Virus record (IMG/VR): IMGVR_UViG_3300005613_000035
Coordinates: 1 to 64,000 of that record
DNA from: a virus
DNA length: 64,000 nucleotides
Reading direction: 5' to 3' (one strand)
Under the pieces are notes generated by a model. The model was not told the DNA's origin. It saw nothing but the letters and a program-made list of their open reading frames with translations, and searched no databases. Positions within the stretch are counted from its first letter, which is position 1; the number at the start of each line of letters is the position of its first letter. Positions 7,389 to 16,011 of this stretch are shown here, in pieces. The position numbers and the translations under genes are program-made.

Positions 7389-8436
7389 AACAGACTGTAA
7401 GTTCTTTAAAGGCAATGTTCCGTGTATTCCAAATAAAAAGTATGATGTGCAATGTGATAATTGTATATATTATGCTCCAGTTGCATATAGAATTCTTATT
7501 ATTAAATTAGCAGCTATAGGTGATGTTATTAGAACAACACCAGTTTTAACAAGGCTTAGAAAATTATATCCAAATGCCTTAATATATTGGTTAACATCAA
7601 CACCTGATATATTACCAGATGAAGTTGATTATAAATTGGAATATTCTTATGAGAATATTCAAGTACTTAAGTCTATACAATTTGATTTATTACTTAATCT
7701 TGATAAATCTGGAGAAGCTTGTTCTGCTACTTATCAGATACCTTCATATAGTAAGCGTGGCTTTACATTGTTAGATGGTAAACCATATCCAATTAATAAA
7801 GCTGCTGAACATAAATATATAACTGGTATATTTGATAGTGTTAGTAAAGCAAACACTAAAAGTTATGTAGAAGAGATATTTGAAATATGTGAAATTGGGG
7901 AGTTTAATAATGAAGAGTATATATTAGACGTTGATACTAAAAATTGTATTGTATTACCATCCAAAAGTTTGGCTAAAGTTATTGGATTAAATACTGGCTG
8001 TAGTGATAGATGGAAATCAAGACTTTGGGATCTTGAAAATTGGGTAGAGTTGGCTGAGAAACTCATAGATAGAAAATATGAAGTTGTGCTGTTAGGTGGA
8101 GAAAATGAAAATATAAATAATAAGTATATTGCTAAAAAAAGTGGCGCAAAATATTTTGGCACGTTTCCAATTAAGGATTTCATTAGTATTGTTAATTTTT
8201 GTGATCTTGTAGTTTCACAAGTTACTTTAGTGGCACATATAGCAATTGCATTAAAGAAAAAATTAGTACTAATGAATAACATTTTTAATAAGCATGAGTT
8301 TTATTTGTATGGACGTGGTAAAATTATAGAACCTGATATTAACTGTAATTGTTTTTATTCTCCTGTATGTAAAAATGACTGTATGAAGTACATAACTGTG
8401 GCTACGGTATTACAAACTATAGGTGAATTGATGTGA
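7378..8436 (+). CDS. GT9-like glycosyltransferase (heptosyltransferase family)
   Basis: 352 residues from the ATG at 7378, which overlaps the sulfotransferase stop; an upstream in-frame ATG at 7339 is deeper in that gene and less likely. The N-terminus carries a Cys cluster ('DCKFFKGNVPC', 'VQCDNCIYY') that may bind metal. Then comes the GT9 signature 'ILIIKLAAIGDVIRTTPVL' (about 39-57), the typical opening of ADP-heptose:LPS transferases and relatives. 'LNTGCSDRWKSRLWDLENWV' and 'VVSQVTLVAHIAIALKK' follow as donor-domain motifs. It probably extends a surface glycan. The ends interlock with sulfotransferase genes on both sides. Confidence 0.88.
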   Translation: MNFKTDCKFFKGNVPCIPNKKYDVQCDNCIYYAPVAYRILIIKLAAIGDVIRTTPVLTRLRKLYPNALIYWLTSTPDILPDEVDYKLEYSYENIQVLKSIQFDLLLNLDKSGEACSATYQIPSYSKRGFTLLDGKPYPINKAAEHKYITGIFDSVSKANTKSYVEEIFEICEIGEFNNEEYILDVDTKNCIVLPSKSLAKVIGLNTGCSDRWKSRLWDLENWVELAEKLIDRKYEVVLLGGENENINNKYIAKKSGAKYFGTFPIKDFISIVNFCDLVVSQVTLVAHIAIALKKKLVLMNNIFNKHEFYLYGRGKIIEPDINCNCFYSPVCKNDCMKYITVATVLQTIGELM

Positions 8437-9140
8437 TATTTCATCCTGATTTTTTGTTTGGTCATTTGGAGAAAACTGGTGGTACATTTATAGAGAAATA
8501 TTTAACTACTAATATTCCTAAAGCTAAACATAAAAGAAAAGTAAATAGGCATGATTCATTCTATAATTGTATGCCAGATACAGATGTTTTGAAGTTTGGG
8601 TATATTAGAAATCCATATGATTGGTATGTGTCGTTTTGGGCATTCACACAGAAGCACAGAGTTTATAAATTTTTACTAAATAACTACAGTGGTAATAATG
8701 TAAATATGTTTATAGAAGATTTGTTTAAATCTGACAAAGCAATATGCTACAATACAGATACTGTATTAAAAAGTTCTACTGATATTTTAAGACCTTTTGA
8801 TTTATATGTTTCTAATAAGTTAGACATAGGGCTTCTTACCTATAGATATTTATACATATATTATCATCCTGATGTATTTAAGGATATACAGAACTATAAA
8901 AAGTATAAGATAGTAGATAAAGTATTACAGTTTGAGAATTTGCTGGAAGAATTTGTTACATTTTTTAAAGAGAACCTGTTTGAATTAGATGAAGATAAAA
9001 TATATAAATTGTATAGTATGAAAAAAATTAGAGTTACCAAGCACGATCATTATTCTAAATATTACACTAAAAAAACTATTGATTTAATACAACACAAAGA
9101 TAGAATAATTTTTAAGGAACACAATAATTATGAATTTTGA
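8433..9140 (+). CDS. Sulfotransferase (PAPS-dependent family), copy 2
   Basis: 235 residues, GTG start at 8433 overlapping the previous stop (GTGA). The 5'-phosphosulfate loop 'HLEKTGGTFIEKYL' (11-24) and the 3'-phosphate box 'IRNPYDWYVSFW' (58-69) are intact. It is a paralogue of 6789-7388: same opening (M-I-[LF]-H-P-D-F), same motif order and nearly the same C-terminus. The longer middle (about 70-140) separates the two in likely acceptor choice. The next gene starts inside the last codons, the same junction design as after copy 1. Confidence 0.85.
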   Translation: MIFHPDFLFGHLEKTGGTFIEKYLTTNIPKAKHKRKVNRHDSFYNCMPDTDVLKFGYIRNPYDWYVSFWAFTQKHRVYKFLLNNYSGNNVNMFIEDLFKSDKAICYNTDTVLKSSTDILRPFDLYVSNKLDIGLLTYRYLYIYYHPDVFKDIQNYKKYKIVDKVLQFENLLEEFVTFFKENLFELDEDKIYKLYSMKKIRVTKHDHYSKYYTKKTIDLIQHKDRIIFKEHNNYEF

Positions 9141-10140
9141 TTCAAGGATTTACAGTTATTACCATGAAATTAAAGAGTTAAATAAAGGTAGGTTTCCGTA
9201 CCCAAGATTTTTAGCCTTATACCCAACTAATACATGCCAGTTTAATTGTATGTTTTGCGATTATAAAGCACTTAATTCTCGTAAGGCAAGACATTTAAAG
9301 GTTGATGAATGGAAATACATATTAGATACTTTTAAGAATAACGGTGGAGAAGGTGTTGGGCTATCTGGTGGTGGTGAACCATTAATGTTGGAATCTATAA
9401 CAGAGCTGTTATTCTATATAAAGAAATTAGGATTAAGTGTTAATTTAATAACTAACGGGTTGAATATAGATAAAAAAAGAAAGCCTAAATTGTATGATGC
9501 TTTAATGGAAACATGCTCTTTTATTAGAGTTTCATTTGAAGCAGGATCTCCAGAAGTATTTAATAAAATCAAGGGTAAGAATTACTTCAATAGAATAATA
9601 GGTAATGTTACAGAGTTTATAAAGGATAAACCAAAAGATTTACAGGTGTCATATAAATATACGATACCTTCATCTTACAGTATAGAAGATATAGAAAATG
9701 CTATATGTATAGCTGATGATGTTGGATTCTATTCTATTCAGTTTAAAGCTGTATGCAATGCTGAAAATAAGTTAACCGAACCTGATAAAAAAGCGTTAAA
9801 GGAGTATATAAGTACTATATCTGCAAATACTACAAACGTGATATGTGACTTAAATACTTATGTTAAAGAAGATGATGGCTGTCTTATATCAGCTATTCAA
9901 ACTTTAATAGATTGTAATGGTGATGTGTACATATGTTGTTATTATACCCATAGAATTAAAGAGCATAGAATAGGGAACGTGTTTGAAACTAAGTTTGAGG
10001 ATATTTGGGGTACATGGAAGCATATAAAGAAAATAGTTGAAGTAGATTGCTCAAAGTGTAATTTGTATGATTGTAGATATATACGGTATGCACATATCAT
10101 GGAAGAAAAAATTAATAACAACTATTTTAGTTTTATTTGA
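9130..10140 (+). CDS. Radical SAM enzyme with SPASM-like C-terminus
   Basis: 336 residues. The cluster motif Cys36-x3-Cys40-x2-Cys43 ('TNTCQFNCMFCDYK') binds the 4Fe-4S cluster that cleaves S-adenosylmethionine. 'VGLSGGGEPLM' is the expected GGE motif. The C-terminal part has further Cys ('LIDCNGDVYICCYY', then 'VDCSKCNLYDCRY') in SPASM/twitch style, which bind auxiliary clusters or substrates. Such enzymes act on peptides, sugars or alcohol groups; here, among glycan genes, a sugar-modifying or dehydrogenase role is plausible but not shown. The ATG lies inside the sulfotransferase 3' end. Confidence 0.88.
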   Translation: MNFDSRIYSYYHEIKELNKGRFPYPRFLALYPTNTCQFNCMFCDYKALNSRKARHLKVDEWKYILDTFKNNGGEGVGLSGGGEPLMLESITELLFYIKKLGLSVNLITNGLNIDKKRKPKLYDALMETCSFIRVSFEAGSPEVFNKIKGKNYFNRIIGNVTEFIKDKPKDLQVSYKYTIPSSYSIEDIENAICIADDVGFYSIQFKAVCNAENKLTEPDKKALKEYISTISANTTNVICDLNTYVKEDDGCLISAIQTLIDCNGDVYICCYYTHRIKEHRIGNVFETKFEDIWGTWKHIKKIVEVDCSKCNLYDCRYIRYAHIMEEKINNNYFSFI

Positions 10141-10152
10141 GGATAAATACAT

Positions 10153-10929
10153 ATGAGAGTTGCATTATGTCTTAGTGGACAAGCCAGAAGTATAGACAAA
10201 TGTTGGCCTACATTTTTAAAGCATATAGTAAATAAAACTGATTGTGATATATTTATGTCTTTTGCAAATGATAGTTCTGCCGGTGCTTTATTTGAAACTA
10301 AAGATTTAAAGTATACTGAGTTAGAATTAATAAAAGATCCAAGTTTAGAGTATTTGTATAGTGTAGCAAGGGGTGATACAACATATATTAAGCATCTTGG
10401 AGTTATGGGAAAAGAATGCACTAACTTAGCTATATTAAGACAGTTATATTTTGTAAATAGGTGTAATAATTTAAAAATAGGCTATGAAAAAAAGAATGGG
10501 TTTGTTTATGATTGGGTTATAAGAAGCAGAGCTGACGTGTTGTTGGGAAGTGACATTCTTGATTTAAGTAAACTATCTAATGAGAATATATATACACCAG
10601 ATACTAATACGCATAAGGGATTAAATGATTTCTTTGCATATGGATCATCAAAAAACATGGATATATACTCAAATAGAATAAATGAAATTAAAGAGATTGA
10701 TTCTCCTCCGTTTCCTTTTTGGAACCCACATGTAGAGTTGGCATATATTTTACACGTTAAGAATAATATTAAAGTAGCACTTCTTCCAATGGATATAAGA
10801 CGAGAAAGGGATTGGAGAGGTAAATATGATAGTAAAATATATGAATATTATGGAAAATATAGTGAGGGTTTAGTAGAAAGAAAGAAAGAAAAAATAGGAA
10901 GAGAAGAAAAAAACAATGAAAGAGTGTAG
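10153..10929 (+). CDS. Putative glycosyltransferase with RSRAD motif
   Basis: 258 residues. It opens 'MRVALCLSGQARSIDKCWPT', the start seen in a group of phage, viral and bacterial sugar transferases, and has 'DWVIRSRADVLL' near 120-130, where the acidic pair is in the position of a metal-binding DxD. No membrane segment. The C-terminus is very Lys/Glu-rich. It overlaps the following methyltransferase by 14 bp. Donor and acceptor are unknown. Confidence 0.75.
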   Translation: MRVALCLSGQARSIDKCWPTFLKHIVNKTDCDIFMSFANDSSAGALFETKDLKYTELELIKDPSLEYLYSVARGDTTYIKHLGVMGKECTNLAILRQLYFVNRCNNLKIGYEKKNGFVYDWVIRSRADVLLGSDILDLSKLSNENIYTPDTNTHKGLNDFFAYGSSKNMDIYSNRINEIKEIDSPPFPFWNPHVELAYILHVKNNIKVALLPMDIRRERDWRGKYDSKIYEYYGKYSEGLVERKKEKIGREEKNNERV

Positions 10930-11644
10930 TAAATCAATTCAAAGAAGATTACACAACCCAAACTTTTCAAGGGTATACTTTAAAGGTATTGGGATAGATA
11001 TAGGTGGTGGATCAGATCCACTATCTTTTTATGAATATCTATTTCCACTAATAAAAAGTATTAGGGTGTATGATAAAGAAGACGGGGATGCTCAAGTTAT
11101 GAGTGGTGTACAAAGTAACTATTATGATTTTGTACATAGTAGTCATTGTTTAGAGCATTTAGAAGATCCGGTTGAGGGTATTTCAAATTGGTTTAGAATA
11201 CTTAAACCAGATGGGTATTTAATTATTACAATACCAGATGAAGATTTGTATGAGCAGGGTGTGTTCCCAAGTACTTTTAACGCAGATCATAAATGGACAT
11301 TCACTATTTTCAAAGGGTTTTCTTGGAGTACTAAATCTATAAATATTATAGATATTATAAAAGAGTTAGGTACAGAAGCATCAGTTGAGAAGATTGAATT
11401 ATTAAACACTACATATAGACATGGTATTCCAAGGTATGACCAAACACGCCTACCTACTACAGAGTGTGGTATTGAAATAATTATAAGAAAGAGAACACAA
11501 GATGAAATATTTAACAAAAAAAGGGAGTATCCTCAACCTAACATAGATGACCTAAAATATTTTAATCAGTATATTGATGACAACAAGGTACTTAAAGAAT
11601 CTAATAAAATACTACAACCATTTAACAACTACTTGGAAATATAA
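10916..11644 (+). CDS. Class I SAM-dependent methyltransferase (Methyltransf_11 type)
   Basis: 242 residues. Motif I is 'GIDIGGGSDPLSF', followed by 'YDFVHSSHCLEHLEDP' and 'FRILKPDGYLIITIPDED', the usual post-motif sequence of Methyltransf_11 proteins. The C-terminal third is less typical. It is likely to methylate a sugar or another small acceptor in the same pathway as its neighbours. The start overlaps the upstream glycosyltransferase by 14 bp, and the next gene starts 1 bp after the stop. Confidence 0.85.
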   Translation: MKECSKSIQRRLHNPNFSRVYFKGIGIDIGGGSDPLSFYEYLFPLIKSIRVYDKEDGDAQVMSGVQSNYYDFVHSSHCLEHLEDPVEGISNWFRILKPDGYLIITIPDEDLYEQGVFPSTFNADHKWTFTIFKGFSWSTKSINIIDIIKELGTEASVEKIELLNTTYRHGIPRYDQTRLPTTECGIEIIIRKRTQDEIFNKKREYPQPNIDDLKYFNQYIDDNKVLKESNKILQPFNNYLEI

Positions 11645-11645
11645 T

Positions 11646-12560
11646 ATGAATAAAACTGTAATAATAGTTGGAGTGCTTTTAGATAAATCATCTACTAATG
11701 TGTCAATGGCTAAAGCGTTTATGAAGTTGGGGTTCAAGATTTTACCTATCAATTATAGGTCCATAATTCAGAAGCATGGACATCAGCTCTTTGAAAATTT
11801 GTTGATTGAAACAGTTAAGAAACATACACCAGTCTTAACAATCTTTTGCAAGTGTAATGGTGTTAATCCTGAAATAGTTAAGGAGTGTACTAAGTTTAGC
11901 ACTACTTGGCTTTGGAATCCAGATCCATATCAAACTATAGAACAATGTCCTGAAGTTATAGAGCATATGAAGAATTGTAAATTCTGTTCAAGTACTGGTG
12001 GTGGAACTCATGAAAGGTTTGTAAGAAAGTATGGATTAACTAATAGTTATCATATATTTTGTGGGTTAGATTATGATTTATATAAACCTGTAGAGTCTGT
12101 ACCTGAGTATGAAGCTGATATATCATTTATTGGTAATTCAACACCTGAACGAGACTACTTTAAGAAAGTACTGGAAGCTAAGTATAAAACTAAGTTCTAT
12201 GGTAGTGGATATATAAAATCAGTATATGAGGAAGAGTTTTCTAAGGTTTGTAGTAGTTCAACCTTTATGCTTTCATTAAATACATACAATGATATTCCAG
12301 ATTATTTTAGCAATCGCTTGTTACGGTATATGAATTCAGGTACTTGCGTTCTACATTATGATCCTACTAACACGCTTTACAAATACTTTAAGCATGGTGA
12401 AGAAATATTATTCTTTAGAAGTACCGAAGAATTGTTAGACTTAATAAATAATACTACTTTAGCAAAAGCTGGTAAAATTGCATTATATGGAAGAGAGAAG
12501 GTGTTACGGAATTACACTTGGGAACACACAATTCAAAATATGCTAAATATTGCTGTATAA
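11646..12560 (+). CDS. CgeB-like glycosyltransferase (Glyco_trans_1_2 type)
   Basis: 304 residues from the ATG at 11646, chosen because it follows the methyltransferase stop; an in-frame ATG at 11574 would overlap that gene by 71 bp. The C-terminal half is characteristic: 'CGLDYDLYKPV', 'ADISFIGNSTPERDYF', then 'FSNRLLRYMNSGTCVLHYD' and 'KHGEEILFFRSTEEL', the donor-binding part of CgeB/DUF3880-type GT-B enzymes. It belongs to the glycan block and ends 17 bp before the next gene. Confidence 0.85.
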   Translation: MNKTVIIVGVLLDKSSTNVSMAKAFMKLGFKILPINYRSIIQKHGHQLFENLLIETVKKHTPVLTIFCKCNGVNPEIVKECTKFSTTWLWNPDPYQTIEQCPEVIEHMKNCKFCSSTGGGTHERFVRKYGLTNSYHIFCGLDYDLYKPVESVPEYEADISFIGNSTPERDYFKKVLEAKYKTKFYGSGYIKSVYEEEFSKVCSSSTFMLSLNTYNDIPDYFSNRLLRYMNSGTCVLHYDPTNTLYKYFKHGEEILFFRSTEELLDLINNTTLAKAGKIALYGREKVLRNYTWEHTIQNMLNIAV

Positions 12561-12577
12561 CTTAAAGGAAATACAAT

Positions 12578-12868
12578 ATGAATATACCAAGTAAAATAAA
12601 GCTTAGTGGTCATGAAATACAAGTTGATTTTGCAACTACTAAAAGTATGGAAAATATAGGGAGTTTTAATAATTATCATAACTTAATTCGTTTAGAAAAA
12701 GAGGAGGAAACACCTGAAGATAATGTTGCTGAATGTTTTTTACATGAGATTATTGAAGCTATAAAATTTAAGAATAATCTTGTTATAGATCATGTACATT
12801 TATCTGTTTTATCCGAATGTTTATTTCAAGTTTTGAGGGATAATAAACTTTCATTTCACGAGGCTTAA
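12578..12868 (+). CDS. Small conserved phage protein with HExxE-like motif
   Basis: 96 residues. 'AECFLHEIIEAIKF' (about 51-64) resembles the HExxH/HExxE zinc site of small ImmA/IrrE-like or phage metallopeptidase-fold proteins, but only His and Glu are evident and no second ligand region is clear. Short proteins of this type ('PSKIKLSGHEIQV' at the start) are widespread in phages and have no settled role. It lies between a glycosyltransferase and a methyltransferase and is not an obvious glycan enzyme. Confidence 0.75.
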   Translation: MNIPSKIKLSGHEIQVDFATTKSMENIGSFNNYHNLIRLEKEEETPEDNVAECFLHEIIEAIKFKNNLVIDHVHLSVLSECLFQVLRDNKLSFHEA

Positions 12869-12876
12869 CTATATAT

Positions 12877-13707
12877 ATGAAAGAACACATTAGTCATGAT
12901 TTTTCAAAAATGGGTGGGTTTATCTTAAATATTGTTCTTGATACTGGTGTTTTGAAATATAGAGGTATTGGTGGAATAAAGATATTAAAAAAGTTTTTCT
13001 ATAGCTTTTTTAGAGGTCTTGGCTACTTTATTACTATTGATGAAGGAGCTATGGATTTAGATATTGCAGACAAAAAGTATTATGCTCCAACATTTATGCC
13101 TTGGATTAAGGATGGATATGGTGATTTTGGTTCTTATTCTAAATGTATTAAAAATCATACTGTAGTTTCACCAGACAGACAATACACTTTATTTACTCTT
13201 GCAAAACAGGCTATTCATATTGATGGTGATTGGGTAGAATGCGGAGTGTATAAAGGTGGCACAGCGATACTTCTTGCTAAAATAATGAAGGGTGCTACAT
13301 TGCATTTGTTTGACACATTTTCTGGAATGCCTGCTACTAATTCTGATATAGATATTATGCAGGAAGGTACTTTTTCTGATTGTTCTTTTGATGAAGTTAA
13401 GAAAGTAATTAGTGAAGTTTGTACTAATGTTAAATATTATAAAGGGGTTATTCCAAACACATTCAATGATTGTGATATAGATAAAATAGCAATAGCTCAT
13501 GTGGACGTAGATTTGTTTGAGTCGGCAATAGATTGTTGTAAATTCATTTATCCAAGATTATCTGCTGGAGGATTTATTGTGTTTGACGATTATGGTTTTG
13601 CAGATTGTCCTGGTGTAAAAAAAGCTGTTGATGAATTCTTTGAGGATAAGCCCGAAGTTCCATTAGTTCTTCAGACAGGTCAAGCAATTATAGTAAAGGT
13701 AGTTTAA
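12877..13707 (+). CDS. TylF/macrocin-O-methyltransferase-family protein
   Basis: 276 residues. The TylF pattern is clear: 'GDWVECGVYKGGTAILLAKI' (motif I), 'LHLFDTFSGMP', 'IAIAHVDVDLFESAIDCC' (acidic metal/SAM region) and 'GGFIVFDDYG...CPGVKKAVDEFF'. Known relatives methylate hydroxyls of deoxysugars in glycosides. An N-terminal extension of about 80 residues precedes the domain. The stop overlaps the start of the FkbM-type gene by one base (TAATG). It is likely to methylate the glycan built by the adjacent transferases. Confidence 0.88.
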   Translation: MKEHISHDFSKMGGFILNIVLDTGVLKYRGIGGIKILKKFFYSFFRGLGYFITIDEGAMDLDIADKKYYAPTFMPWIKDGYGDFGSYSKCIKNHTVVSPDRQYTLFTLAKQAIHIDGDWVECGVYKGGTAILLAKIMKGATLHLFDTFSGMPATNSDIDIMQEGTFSDCSFDEVKKVISEVCTNVKYYKGVIPNTFNDCDIDKIAIAHVDVDLFESAIDCCKFIYPRLSAGGFIVFDDYGFADCPGVKKAVDEFFEDKPEVPLVLQTGQAIIVKVV

Positions 13708-14384
13708 TGATAGATTTGAATTATGAGTTGTATAAAGAAAGTAATGATTTTATAGAAAGTAAAGTATCTAAAGAATACTGTAAAAACAACACGTATAAAA
13801 ATAAGGTTACATATTTTGCATCCTATATTAAACCTGGTATGACTGTAATAGATGCTGGTGCTTGTGTTGGAGTTTTTACTGTATTGTTTGATAAGTTAGT
13901 ATTACCTAACGGTAGAGTGTATGCATTTGAGCCTGATATTAGTAACTATATAAATCTGGTTAAAAATGTGGGAGATAGCACTACCTCATTTACAAATTCT
14001 GCACTGTCTAATTATCATGGTACTGGTTTTCTTTGTAAATTTAAGGATTATATAGGTTGGCATTATTTAACTGAATCGTCTAAGGAAGATAATGTGTATG
14101 TTACATATATAGATAAGTTTTGTAAGGATAATGGGGTATCTAAAGTTGACCTGATGAAAATAGATGTTGAGGGTGCAGACTTGAAAGTATTACAAGGTGC
14201 TGAAGAAACCATACATAGGAATAAAAACATAAGTATAATTATTGAAATTCATAATGGTGGTAGATTTTTAGAGCAAAAGAATGATGTATTGGAATTCCTT
14301 AGAAATAGGGGATTTACGTTGTATGACTTAAACGATAACTTTAATACTGAAGGTAAGATGTTTGAAGTACTCGCAACAAGATAA
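13707..14384 (+). CDS. FkbM-family methyltransferase
   Basis: 225 residues. 'GMTVIDAGACVGVFTVLFD' (motif I), 'GRVYAFEPDISNYINLVKNV' and 'VDLMKIDVEGADLKVLQGAE' are the defining FkbM motifs. Family members methylate hydroxyl groups, including on sugars and lipopolysaccharide. Complete, normal length. Directly coupled to the TylF-like gene upstream. Confidence 0.9.
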   Translation: MIDLNYELYKESNDFIESKVSKEYCKNNTYKNKVTYFASYIKPGMTVIDAGACVGVFTVLFDKLVLPNGRVYAFEPDISNYINLVKNVGDSTTSFTNSALSNYHGTGFLCKFKDYIGWHYLTESSKEDNVYVTYIDKFCKDNGVSKVDLMKIDVEGADLKVLQGAEETIHRNKNISIIIEIHNGGRFLEQKNDVLEFLRNRGFTLYDLNDNFNTEGKMFEVLATR

Positions 14385-14400
14385 TTGAAAGAGAGGTTGT

Positions 14401-14940
14401 ATGCAAAATGATAAGAATTTATGGAATTTTCGTCCAGCTTGGATGCAGTTGGTGTCAAGAAATAATGTAGTTGGATTAGAAGTAGGGGTTGCAAAAGGTA
14501 TAAACGCATATAATATGTTACGATTTTTAGATATTAAAAAGCTATACTTATTAGATCCTTATCTACCACAATCTGAAGTAGCAGATAGCGATGGTGAAAG
14601 ACCTTATGGTGAAGGCAATTATAGACAAGATAAATACAAAGCCGAAAGTTTGTTGAAACCATTTGAGGATAAGATAGAATGGATATTTGAAACGACTGAA
14701 GATGGTATTGGGAAAATATCAGATGAGAGTTTAAGTTTCGTATATATAGATGGATGCCATAAATATGATAGTGTAAAAAAGGATATTAACTTATGTATTC
14801 CAAAGGTTATATTTGGTGGAGTTCTTGGGGGCCATGATTGGAGTTCTTCTCATCCTGGGGTTGTTAATGCTGTTCTTGAAAAGTTTGGTAGGGATAAGAT
14901 TTTCTCATTACATCAAGACTGGTGGATAATTAAAGAATAG
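14401..14940 (+). CDS. Class I methyltransferase (Methyltransf_24 type), stand-alone paralogue
   Basis: 179 residues. 'VGLEVGVAKGINAYNMLRF', 'KKLYLLDPYLPQ', 'LSFVYIDGCHKYDSVKKDI' and 'GGVLGGHDWSS' line up with the C-terminal domain of the fusion at 5230-6723, motif by motif. So the block has this domain both fused and free. The likely role is O-methylation of a sugar. Shine-Dalgarno-like GAGAGG lies at 14391-14396. Confidence 0.85.
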   Translation: MQNDKNLWNFRPAWMQLVSRNNVVGLEVGVAKGINAYNMLRFLDIKKLYLLDPYLPQSEVADSDGERPYGEGNYRQDKYKAESLLKPFEDKIEWIFETTEDGIGKISDESLSFVYIDGCHKYDSVKKDINLCIPKVIFGGVLGGHDWSSSHPGVVNAVLEKFGRDKIFSLHQDWWIIKE

Positions 14941-14944
14941 AAAA

Positions 14945-15979
14945 ATGGAAAATTATAATAAAGATACCGCATTAAAATATATAAAATCTGTGCTGGATTC
15001 TGGCAGTCTTAGTGGAAATGGCATATATACTAAGAAATGTCACAAATGGTTTGAAAAGAATCTTAATTGTAATAAAGCTTTTTTAACAAATTCTTGCACT
15101 TCAGCTATTGAATTAGCAGCTATATTGATGGACTTACAGCCAGATGATGAAATTATAATGCCTTCATTTTCATTTGTATCAGTTGCAAATGCGTTCCTTG
15201 TACATAAATGTAAGATAGTTTTTGTAGATATTAAAGCAAGCACGTTGTGTATTGACGAGAATGAGTTTAAGAAAGCAATAACTAAGAAAACAAAAGCTGT
15301 AGTTCTGGTACATTATGCTGGAGTATCTTGTGATATAGATAAGATTGTTAAGATAGCAAAGAAGAATAATATTATTGTAATAGAAGATGCAGCTCAAGGA
15401 TTTTTAGCTAAGTATAAAGATAGATACTTAGGAACTATTGGTGATTTTGGTGCAATAAGTTTTCATGATACAAAGAATATTACTTGTGGTGAAGGTGGAG
15501 TTCTGCTTGTAAATAATAAGAATTACATAGCCAGAGCAGACATTGTTTGGGAAAAGGGGACTAACAGACAAGAATTCTTACGTGGTGAGATTGATAAGTA
15601 TTCATGGGTTGATATTGGATTATCATTTCCTCCAAGTGAGATTACAGCGGCATTTTTGTACAGTTCCTTACAGATAGCTAAAAAACTAACTAAGAAAAGG
15701 TTAACGCGATGGAATGCGTTATATAAAAAGTATGATAAATTAGGTATGGGTATGATGCCATTTATTCCGAAATACTCAATACATAATGGTCATATATTTT
15801 ATATAATAGCTCCAAGAACTGAAAGGGATACTGTTATTTCTTTGTTAAGAGAGTTATATGTGAATGCTAAGTTTCATTTTGTTCCATTGCATTCATCTAA
15901 GTTTGGAAGAACTATATGTGATTATGATCTTCCTGTAACAGATTTAATAAGTGAGAGTTTAGTTAGAATTCCTTTGTAA
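14945..15979 (+). CDS. PLP-dependent nucleotide-sugar aminotransferase (DegT/DnrJ/EryC1, WecE-like)
   Basis: 344 residues. This family transfers an amino group to a keto sugar such as TDP-4-keto-6-deoxyglucose. Seen: 'LTNSCTSAIELAA' (phosphate site), 'IVIEDAAQGF' (Asp148, pyridine nitrogen), 'ISFHDTKNITCGEGG' with the Schiff-base Lys177, and 'KYSWVDIGLSFPPSEITAAF'. The order and spacing fit WecE/RffA. It is shorter than usual (family about 375): it stops right after 'SESLVRIPL', where relatives continue with a C-terminal helix. No dehydratase or thymidylyltransferase is in the window, so its substrate would be host-made. Confidence 0.88.
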   Translation: MENYNKDTALKYIKSVLDSGSLSGNGIYTKKCHKWFEKNLNCNKAFLTNSCTSAIELAAILMDLQPDDEIIMPSFSFVSVANAFLVHKCKIVFVDIKASTLCIDENEFKKAITKKTKAVVLVHYAGVSCDIDKIVKIAKKNNIIVIEDAAQGFLAKYKDRYLGTIGDFGAISFHDTKNITCGEGGVLLVNNKNYIARADIVWEKGTNRQEFLRGEIDKYSWVDIGLSFPPSEITAAFLYSSLQIAKKLTKKRLTRWNALYKKYDKLGMGMMPFIPKYSIHNGHIFYIIAPRTERDTVISLLRELYVNAKFHFVPLHSSKFGRTICDYDLPVTDLISESLVRIPL

Positions 15980-16011
15980 ACAACGTTTATCATTCTAAAT
16001 AGAAAATAAGT

